The translations under genes and the position numbers were made by a program. A DNA stretch of 9,879 nucleotides, taken from contig CALBTN010000324.1 of assembly GCA_937967345.1 (NCBI GenBank), positions 1 through 9,879 of the forward strand. Reading direction: 5' to 3'. The notes beneath the pieces are model-generated. The model worked only from the letters and a program-made list of their open reading frames with translations, had not been told where the DNA came from and did not search any database. This DNA is from an uncultured Rubrivivax sp. (lineage in GTDB: Bacteria; Pseudomonadota; Gammaproteobacteria; Burkholderiales; Burkholderiaceae_C). This document shows, piece after piece, positions 1 to 4,998 of this stretch; position 1 is the stretch's first letter, and the number at the start of each line of letters is the position of its first letter.

Positions 1-1237
1 TCCAGTCGATCAGGTCGCGCAGCGTGACGTAGCTGCCGGCGCGCTTGGAGATCTTCACCTCCTGGCCGCCGCGCATCACCGTGACCATCTTGTGCAGCAG
101 GTAGTCGGGGAAACCCTCGGGGATGCCCAGGCGCGCCGCCTGCAGCCCGGCGCGCACGCGCGCGATGGTGCCGTGGTGGTCGCTGCCCTGCACGTTGATG
201 ACCTTGGCGTAGCCGCGCTCGAACTTGTTCACGTGGTAGGCGACGTCGGGCACGAAGTAGGTGTAGCCACCCGCGCCGGCCGCAGTGCCGGTGCCGCCCG
301 GCGCCGACTTGCGCATCACGCGGTCCTTGTCGTCGCCGTAGGCGGTGGTGCGCAGCCACAGCGCGCCGTCCTGCTCGTAGGTGTCGCCGCCGTCGATCAG
401 GCGCTGCACCGCGGCTTCGACGCGGCCGCTGGTGTACAGGCTGGACTCGAGGAAGTAGTGGTCGAAGCGCACGCCGAAGGCCTGCAGGTCCAGGTCCTGC
501 TCGCGCCGCAGGTAGGCCACCGCAAACTGGCGGATGTCGTCCAGGTCGTCGATGTCGCCCGAGGCCGTGAACTCGCGGTCGTCGGCCTTGACCGTGGCGC
601 GCGCACGGTAGGCCGCGGCGATGTCGGCGATGTACTCGCCGTTGTAGGCTGCCTCGGGCCAGCCGGCATCACCCGGCTTGCACCCCTGCAGCCGCGCCTG
701 GGTGGAGGTGGCGAGGTTGGCGATCTGCACGCCGGCGTCGTTGTAATAGAACTCGCGCGTCACCGACCAGCCCTGCGCGTCGAACAGGTTGCAGATGCAG
801 TCGCCCAGCGCCGCCTGGCGCGCATGGCCGACGTGCAGCGGACCTGTGGGGTTGGCCGAGACGAACTCCACCAGCACGCGCGGGCCCGTGGCCGGCTTGC
901 GGCCGAAGGCTTCGCCGTCGCGCAGCACCTCGGCCACCACCGCCTGCCGCGCCGCAGCGGTCAGCCGCAGGTTGACGAAGCCGGGGCCGGCGATCTCGAT
1001 GTCGTGCACCCAGCGCTGTACCGCGGGCTGCGCGCGCAGCCGCTCGACCAGCTCCTGGGCGATGTCGCGCGGCTTGCGCTTGAGCGCACGCGCCAGCGGC
1101 ATGGCCGCGGTGATGGCCAGATCACCGTGTTCGGCGAGCTTGGGCGACTCGAAGGCGCTGACCGGCGCCGCGTCCGCAGCCATCTGGGCGAGCACTGCCT
1201 GAAGTGAGCGCAGCAGCTCCTGCTTGGCTTGGATCAT
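1..1237 (-). CDS. argS: Arginyl-tRNA synthetase, N-terminal part (runs off the left edge)
   Basis: Class I aminoacyl-tRNA synthetase that charges tRNA-Arg with arginine using ATP, in the cytoplasm. The minus-strand frame is open from an ATG at 1237-1235 to the window edge, giving 412 complete codons; the family is usually about 560-590 residues, so the C-terminal anticodon-binding region is missing only because the window ends. The protein begins MIQAKQELLRSLQ, typical of betaproteobacterial ArgS. An N-terminal additional domain (roughly residues 1-115) is followed by SANPTGPLHVGHARQA with the HIGH-type ATP motif HVGH at residues 135-138. The second signature, in KMSKS position, is the variant KISKR at 395-399, followed by AGSYVTLRD. 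No Shine-Dalgarno sequence precedes the ATG, but TAGAAT ends 7 bases before it. The gene is divergent from the kinase. Identification rests on motifs and overall similarity, and is secure. Confidence 0.97.
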   Translation of the reverse strand, partial: MIQAKQELLRSLQAVLAQMAADAAPVSAFESPKLAEHGDLAITAAMPLARALKRKPRDIAQELVERLRAQPAVQRWVHDIEIAGPGFVNLRLTAAARQAVVAEVLRDGEAFGRKPATGPRVLVEFVSANPTGPLHVGHARQAALGDCICNLFDAQGWSVTREFYYNDAGVQIANLATSTQARLQGCKPGDAGWPEAAYNGEYIADIAAAYRARATVKADDREFTASGDIDDLDDIRQFAVAYLRREQDLDLQAFGVRFDHYFLESSLYTSGRVEAAVQRLIDGGDTYEQDGALWLRTTAYGDDKDRVMRKSAPGGTGTAAGAGGYTYFVPDVAYHVNKFERGYAKVINVQGSDHHGTIARVRAGLQAARLGIPEGFPDYLLHKMVTVMRGGQEVKISKRAGSYVTLRDLIDW

Positions 1238-1244
1238 GGCGGCG

Positions 1245-1250
1245 ATTCTA
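1245..1250 (-). promoter_or_regulatory. Candidate -10 box of argS, placed for a leaderless transcript
   Basis: On the minus strand the hexamer is TAGAAT, matching five of six bases of the sigma-70 consensus TATAAT. Seven bases (CGCCGCC) separate it from the argS ATG, so transcription would start at or next to the A of the ATG. The best -35 candidate is TTGGCG with a short 15-base spacer, which is weak. The -10 and its position are seen; promoter function is inferred. Confidence 0.45.
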
Positions 1251-1297
1251 GGAGCCCGCGCGAGCCGCCAATTCGCCGGTCGCGGCGGCACCGCGGC

Positions 1298-1319
1298 CGG
1301 CGTGCGCCGGCGCACGCCG
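1298..1319. repeat. 22-bp perfect palindrome between argS and the kinase gene
   Basis: The half-site is CGGCGTGCGCC and it is followed immediately by its exact reverse complement, with no spacer and no mismatch over 22 bases. It lies 61 bp upstream of the argS start and 109 bp upstream of the kinase start in a 190-bp divergent intergenic region. No T-run follows, so an intrinsic terminator is unlikely. It could be an operator for a dimeric regulator, a hairpin in a 5' leader, or a chance product of G+C-rich sequence. No other recognisable site stands out in 1251-1427. Confidence 0.5.
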
Positions 1320-1427
1320 CACATGAAGCCGTGAAAGAAGGCGCTCCCCCGCGCAAGCCCGGCGCCGGCGGCACGGCCCGCGGCCTCAACATGCGCGCTG
1401 TCGCGTGCGGCGCGCCAGATCGCCTCG

Positions 1428-2783
1428 ATGGAACTTTCGACCTTGCCTGAACCTGTGGCCGCGGTGCCGGGGCTGCCCGCGCAGATCGGCAAGTACGCGG
1501 TGCGCGCCCGGCTCGGCGAGGGCGCGACCAGCGAAGTGTTCCTCGCCTACGACGAGTTCAACCAGCGCGACGTGGCGATCAAGCGCGTGCGCGCCGCGTC
1601 GGCTGCCGACCCCAACGACGGCCACTTCCAGCAGCACTTCTTCGCCGCCGAAGCCGCGCTGGTGGGCCGGCTGTCGCATCCGAACGTGGTGCAGATCTTC
1701 GACGCCGTCGACGACGCCGACGCGCCCTACCTGGTCATGGAGTACGTCGCCGGTGCGACGTTGCGCCGTTATTGCCGCGCCGATGCACTGCTGCCGCTCG
1801 AGCAGGTGGTGGAGATCGGCTTCAAGTGCGCGATGGCGCTGGGCTACGTCTCCAAGCAAGGGCTGATCCACCGCGACGTCAAGCCGGCCAACATCCTGGC
1901 CACGCTGCGCCACGATCAGGTGGTCGACGTCAAGATCACCGACTTCGGCAGCGTGATGAACCTGCATTCCGAGCGCACCCAGGTGTTTCGCGTCGGCTCG
2001 CTGGCCTACATGCCGCCCGAGCAGCTCGACGGCGACCCGCTGGACGCGCGCGCCGACATCTACGCGCTGGCCGGCGTGCTGTACCACCTGATCGCCGGGC
2101 GCGCGCCGTTCGAGGCCGCGCAGCAGGCCGCGCTGATGCACCAGATCTATCACGCCGCGCCAGCGCCGCTGGCGTCGCTGCGCGACGGCGTGCCGGCGCG
2201 GCTGGACGCGACGATCGCGCGCGCGCTGAGCAAGCGGGCGCAGGACCGCCATGCCGATTGGGACAGCTTCGCGCAGGAGCTGGCCGCGCTGGTCGCTGGC
2301 GGCGAGCTGCCGCGCGGCGCGCTGCACGGCGTGCGCGACTCCGAACGCTTCGGCCTGCTGCGCTCGCTGGAGTTCTTCGCCGGCTTCGGCGACGTCGAGC
2401 TGTGGGAGGTGGTGCACCGCGCGCAGTGGCGCCGCCGCCCGTTCGGCCACGCGCTGATCCAGCGCGGCACCCCCGGCAACCGCTTTCACATCATCGCGCA
2501 GGGCCAGGTCGAGGTGCACCGCGACGGCCAGCGCGTGGCGCAGCTGGGCGCTGGCACCTCGGTGGGCGAGATGGCCTACTTGGCGCCCAGCCCGGACTTG
2601 CGCATCCACAGCGCCGACGTCGTCGTGTCCGAGCCGGCGACCACGCTGTCGTTCACGCCAGAACTGCTCGAGTCCTTGAGCCTGGGCACGCGGCGGCTGT
2701 TCGACGCCGCCTTCATCCGCGTGCTGGTGCGCCGCCTGCACGCCGCGCACGAGGCGCTGGCGCACCCGCGTCGTATCCTCTGA
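1428..2783 (+). CDS. Serine/threonine protein kinase with C-terminal cyclic-nucleotide-binding-like domain
   Basis: A 451-residue soluble Hanks-type kinase; no membrane segment or signal peptide is visible. The kinase domain spans about residues 22-285. It shows a glycine loop LGEGATSEV (29-37), VAIK with the ATP-anchoring lysine K52, a likely helix-C glutamate E75, the catalytic loop HRDVKPAN (148-155, D150), DFG (172-174), an activation segment with T184 and S191, PPE in the APE position (196-198) and D210 of the DIYALAG motif. All catalytic residues are present, and HRD makes it an RD kinase. Residues about 305-440 resemble a cyclic-nucleotide-binding domain: a beta-roll with RGTPGNRFHIIAQGQVEV, then SVGEMAYL in phosphate-cassette position. 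The arginine normally found about ten residues after that glutamate is not clearly conserved (H394-S395-A396 aligns best), so ligand binding is doubtful. The start is the only ATG that fits the kinase N-terminus; no Shine-Dalgarno is seen. Substrate unknown. Confidence 0.92.
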   Translation: MELSTLPEPVAAVPGLPAQIGKYAVRARLGEGATSEVFLAYDEFNQRDVAIKRVRAASAADPNDGHFQQHFFAAEAALVGRLSHPNVVQIFDAVDDADAPYLVMEYVAGATLRRYCRADALLPLEQVVEIGFKCAMALGYVSKQGLIHRDVKPANILATLRHDQVVDVKITDFGSVMNLHSERTQVFRVGSLAYMPPEQLDGDPLDARADIYALAGVLYHLIAGRAPFEAAQQAALMHQIYHAAPAPLASLRDGVPARLDATIARALSKRAQDRHADWDSFAQELAALVAGGELPRGALHGVRDSERFGLLRSLEFFAGFGDVELWEVVHRAQWRRRPFGHALIQRGTPGNRFHIIAQGQVEVHRDGQRVAQLGAGTSVGEMAYLAPSPDLRIHSADVVVSEPATTLSFTPELLESLSLGTRRLFDAAFIRVLVRRLHAAHEALAHPRRIL

Positions 2784-2864
2784 GTGCCCCGCGGGGGTGA
2801 TGCTCGACAGACCGTGTCATCGCCGCGCCCCGCGGCCGCGTTCAACGCTGGCCGTTTTCACCCC

Positions 2865-2870
2865 GAGGAG
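2865..2870 (+). promoter_or_regulatory. Ribosome binding site that fixes the start of the PsiF-like gene
   Basis: GAGGAG lies six bases upstream of the ATG at 2877. It supports that start over an in-frame ATG further upstream at 2802, which would bury the signal peptide behind extra unrelated residues. It is the clearest Shine-Dalgarno in the window. Confidence 0.75.
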
Positions 2871-2876
2871 CCTGGA

Positions 2877-3140
2877 ATGAAGAAGACCCTGATCATCGCT
2901 GTGCTGGCCGCCTTTGCCGGCGTCAGCGCGCATGCCTCCGACTGCGAAAGCAAGGCCGTCAGCAAGGATGGCAAGCCGCTGGCCGGCGCCGCCAAAGCCA
3001 GCTTCATCAAGAAGTGCGAGGCCGATGCCGGCGCAGCCAGCAGCTGCGAGGCCAAGGCCGTGAGCAAGGACGGCAAGCCGCTGGCCGGCGCCGCCAAGGC
3101 CAGCTTCATCAAGAAGTGTGAGGCCGACGCAAAACCTTGA
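2877..3140 (+). CDS. Small secreted protein with two PsiF-type repeats
   Basis: An 87-residue precursor. Residues 1-20 (MKKTLIIAVLAAFAGVSAHA) form a classical Sec signal peptide with an AHA cleavage site, so the mature protein of about 67 residues should be periplasmic or secreted. The mature part is two almost identical units, residues 23-51 and 57-85, joined by GAASS. Each has a cysteine at its start and another 24 residues later (C23/C47 and C57/C81), with a lysine-rich GKPLAGAAK-ASFIKKCEAD core. This matches the PsiF repeat family (cysteine, basic and alanine-rich stretch, F-x-K-x-C), named for the E. coli phosphate-starvation gene psiF. The biochemical role of the family is not established, and phosphate regulation is not shown here: I see no clear Pho box. 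It lies 93 bp after the kinase gene and is convergent with the LysR gene. Confidence 0.85.
   Translation: MKKTLIIAVLAAFAGVSAHASDCESKAVSKDGKPLAGAAKASFIKKCEADAGAASSCEAKAVSKDGKPLAGAAKASFIKKCEADAKP
2943..3029 (+). repeat. Tandem coding repeat, copy 1 (PsiF-type unit)
   Basis: An 87-bp unit coding residues 23-51 of the PsiF-like protein. It differs from copy 2 at 9 of 87 bases by eye, and only one amino acid changes (S26 versus A60). The start-to-start period is 102 bp. Confidence 0.85.
3045..3131 (+). repeat. Tandem coding repeat, copy 2 (PsiF-type unit)
   Basis: Second 87-bp unit, coding residues 57-85. Seven of the nine base differences from copy 1 are silent, which points to duplication followed by selection on the protein sequence. 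Confidence 0.85.
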
Positions 3141-3142
3141 AC

Positions 3143-3164
3143 CGGGCAGGCGCGGCCGCGCCCG
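3143..3164. terminator. G+C-rich dyad between convergent genes, possible terminator
   Basis: CGGGC at 3143-3147 can pair with GCCCG at 3160-3164, and inside it GGCGCGGCCGCGCC (3149-3162) is a perfect 14-bp palindrome. It sits in the 43-bp gap between the convergent PsiF-like and LysR genes, where a shared terminator would be expected. No T-run follows on either strand, so it is not a standard intrinsic terminator. Confidence 0.3.
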
Positions 3165-3183
3165 CACCACTTCGCCACGACCC

Positions 3184-4089
3184 TTAGCCGTGCCAGTAGG
3201 ACGGGTCGCCGTAGTGGTGCTTGAGGAAGTCGATCCACAGCAGCACCCGCAGCGGCAGGGGCTTGCGCTGCGCAAACACCGCGTAGATGCCGTTCGGCGG
3301 CGCGGCGAAGCCCTCGAGCAGCGCCACCAGCTGGCCTTCGGCGACCTCGCGCTCGACCTCCCAGGTGCTGCGCCAGGCGATGCCCATGCCCTGCACGCAC
3401 CAGTCGTGCAGCACCTGGCCGTCGCTGCAATCGACGCGCCCGCGCGGCCGCAGGTGCGTCAGCTCGCCGTCCACCTTGAACGCCCAGCCGCGCGTCTGGC
3501 TGGCGTCGGACGACAAGCTCAGGCACTCGTGGCGCAGCAGGTCCGACGGCTGCGCCGGGGTGCCGGCGCGTTTCAGGTACTCGGGCGCGGCCACGCACAG
3601 CCGCCGGTTGTCGGCCAGCCGCACGCTGACCAGGCTGGAATCGGGCAGGTCGCCAACCCGCACCGCGCAGTCCACCCCTTCGTTGACGATGTCGACGACG
3701 CGGTCGCTCAGGTTCAGCGAGATGCTGACCTCCGGGTGCTGTTGCAGGAACGACGGCACCAGCGGCGCCACGTGGCGCCGCCCGAAGCCGGCCGGTGCGG
3801 TGATGCGCAGGTGGCCGCTGGCCTTGACGCCACCGGCGCTGACGCTGGCTTCGGCGTTGCTCAGGTCGGCCAGCACGCGCAGGCAGTTCTCGAGGTAGGC
3901 ACTGCCCTCGTGGGTGAGCGAGATGCGCCGCGTGGTGCGCACCAGCAGCTTGACGCCCAGACGCTCCTCGAGCGCGTCGATGCGCCGGCCGATCACCGCC
4001 GGGGCCACGCCTTCGGCATGCGCGGCGGCGGTCAGGCCGCCCTTTTGCGCCACGGCTACGAACGATTCGATCTGTTTTAGTCTGGGCAT
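3184..4089 (-). CDS. LysR-family transcriptional regulator
   Basis: A 301-residue LysR-type regulator of normal family length. The N-terminal winged helix-turn-helix occupies about residues 1-60: MPRLKQIESFVAVAQKGGLT, then AAAHAEGVAPAVIGRRIDALEE as the recognition region, and TRRISLTHEG as the wing. A linker helix leads to the effector-binding domain (about 90-295), with LRITAPAGFGRRHVAPLVP and a FLQQHPEVSISLNLSD segment typical of the family. The gene is divergent from the 2-haloacid dehalogenase/malate synthase G operon, with a 174-bp shared intergenic region. LysR regulators often control the gene transcribed away from them, so that operon is the best candidate target and a 2-haloacid, glycolate or glyoxylate a plausible co-inducer; this is inference. 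No Shine-Dalgarno precedes the ATG, but a promoter-like sequence ends 6 bases upstream. Confidence 0.93.
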   Translation of the reverse strand: MPRLKQIESFVAVAQKGGLTAAAHAEGVAPAVIGRRIDALEERLGVKLLVRTTRRISLTHEGSAYLENCLRVLADLSNAEASVSAGGVKASGHLRITAPAGFGRRHVAPLVPSFLQQHPEVSISLNLSDRVVDIVNEGVDCAVRVGDLPDSSLVSVRLADNRRLCVAAPEYLKRAGTPAQPSDLLRHECLSLSSDASQTRGWAFKVDGELTHLRPRGRVDCSDGQVLHDWCVQGMGIAWRSTWEVEREVAEGQLVALLEGFAAPPNGIYAVFAQRKPLPLRVLLWIDFLKHHYGDPSYWHG

Positions 4090-4095
4090 CCGCGC

Positions 4096-4124
4096 AGATT
4101 AGCAATCGCCAGATCACAAATCAA
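4096..4124 (-). promoter_or_regulatory. Candidate sigma-70 promoter of the LysR gene (leaderless layout)
   Basis: On the minus strand, TTGATT (4124-4119) is followed by a 17-base spacer and TAATCT (4101-4096), with TGC just before the latter as in an extended -10. The -10 ends six bases before the ATG at 4089, so the transcript would begin at about the start codon. The same A+T-rich patch contains the short dyad GATT-AGC-AATC (4097-4107), which overlaps the -10 and could serve autoregulation. Sequence and spacing are seen; activity is inferred. Confidence 0.5.
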
Positions 4125-4150
4125 CCGGCAGCGGCAGCGGCGGATTGCAC

Positions 4151-4182
4151 CGGCGCGCGGCAGCGCCACTGCGGCGCGCGGC
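4151..4182. repeat. Pair of 11-bp direct repeats in the LysR/dehalogenase intergenic region
   Basis: CGGCGCGCGGC occurs at 4151-4161 and again at 4172-4182, exactly 21 bp apart, about two helical turns, so both copies face the same side of the DNA. They lie roughly midway between the divergent starts. They could be regulator sites, but the motif is low-complexity G+C-rich sequence and does not look like the T-N11-A dyads usual for LysR proteins. Confidence 0.35.
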
Positions 4183-4250
4183 TCGACTCGCCCCAATCCA
4201 GTCAAAGATGCCTGACCCCGACTGCAGGCAATCGGCGCCGAGCTTGCGCT

Positions 4251-4256
4251 TAGATT
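4251..4256 (+). promoter_or_regulatory. Candidate -10 box of the dehalogenase-glcB operon
   Basis: TAGATT ends seven bases before the ATG at 4264, the same placement seen upstream of argS. No good -35 lies 16-18 bases upstream, which would fit a promoter that needs an activator such as the divergent LysR protein. Position is seen; function is inferred. Confidence 0.35.
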
Positions 4257-4263
4257 CGCGCTC

Positions 4264-4998
4264 ATGACGCCCAGCGCCCCGTCATCGCGCCTGCGCAGCC
4301 CGCGCGCGGTGCTGTTCGATGCCTACGGCACGCTGTTCGACGTCTACAGCGTGGCCGCGCTGGCCGAGCAGATGTTTCCCGCGCAAGGCCAGGCGCTGGC
4401 CTTGGCCTGGCGCGACAAGCAGATCGAGTACACCCGGCTGGTGTCGATGAGCGCCGAGCCCGACCTGCACTATCGGCCGCTGTGGGAGCTGACCCGCGCG
4501 GCGCTGCGCTACACCGCGCAGCGGCTGAGCCTGGCGCTGGACGCCGCCGGCGAAGAGCGGCTGATGAACCAGTACCACCACCTGAGCTGCTTTCCCGAAG
4601 TCAAACCGCTGCTGCAGGCGTTGAAGGCGCGCGGCGTGCCGGCCGCGCTGCTGAGCAACGGCGATCCGCCGATGCTCGAAGTGGCGCTCAAGAGCGCCGG
4701 CCTGGACGGCCTGCTCGACCCGGTGCTCAGCGTGCATGCGGTGCGCCGCTACAAGACCGACCCGGCCGCCTACGCGCTGGGCAGCTCGGCGCTGCAGCTG
4801 GCGGCGCGCGACATCCTGTTCGTCTCGAGCAACGGCTGGGACGCCGTGGGCGCGGCCTGGTTCGGCTACGCCACGCTATGGATCAATCGCGCCGGCGCGC
4901 CGGCCGAGCAACTGGACACCCCCCCGACGCGCACCGCGTCCAACCTGCGCGCGGTGCTCGACCACTTTCCCAACCCAGCGAGACAAACCACGCCATGA
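4264..4998 (+). CDS. Type II (S)-2-haloacid dehalogenase, HAD superfamily
   Basis: A 244-residue cytoplasmic hydrolase expected to replace the halogen of 2-haloacids by hydroxyl, with inversion at C2 in chiral substrates; chloroacetate would give glycolate. Motif I is VLFDAYGTLFDVYSV with nucleophile D19. The family arginine is R50 in WRDKQIEYTRL. Motif II is LLSNG (S131-N132), motif III lysine is K164 in RRYKTDP, and motif IV is FVSSNGWDAVGAAWFGY with S188, N190 and D193. These match the catalytic residues of Pseudomonas L-2-haloacid dehalogenase, including YGTLFDV and SSN-x-WD, which separate this family from phosphatase-type HADs. The first 14 residues are an extension without a known role; no later ATG would keep motif I. 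The stop codon overlaps the malate synthase G start (ATGA), so the two are translationally coupled. Substrate range cannot be read from sequence. Confidence 0.92.
   Translation: MTPSAPSSRLRSPRAVLFDAYGTLFDVYSVAALAEQMFPAQGQALALAWRDKQIEYTRLVSMSAEPDLHYRPLWELTRAALRYTAQRLSLALDAAGEERLMNQYHHLSCFPEVKPLLQALKARGVPAALLSNGDPPMLEVALKSAGLDGLLDPVLSVHAVRRYKTDPAAYALGSSALQLAARDILFVSSNGWDAVGAAWFGYATLWINRAGAPAEQLDTPPTRTASNLRAVLDHFPNPARQTTP

Noticed and set aside
92..1207. Plus-strand open frame across argS (371 codons)
   Set aside because: It lies antisense to a well-conserved synthetase with HVGH and KISKR motifs and has no coherent protein signature of its own.
1386..2765. Minus-strand open frame across the kinase gene (459 codons)
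   Set aside because: Shadow of the kinase codon pattern; the product is Arg/Gln/His/Val-rich with no domain.
2787..2796. CCCCGCGGGG dyad just after the kinase stop, as a terminator
   Set aside because: The stem is only 5 bp, it has no room for a loop and no T-run follows; it is too weak to call.
2858..4117. Alternative minus-strand frame of 419 codons covering lysR and the PsiF-like gene
   Set aside because: It is Arg/Ala/Gly-rich, starts upstream of the true LysR start in another frame, and its end reads the PsiF repeats antisense.
4234..4247. GG-N10-GC spacing resembling a sigma-54 promoter upstream of the dehalogenase
   Set aside because: Only the core dinucleotides and TTGC fit; the rest of the consensus is poor, no sigma-54 activator gene is nearby, and such matches are frequent in G+C-rich DNA.
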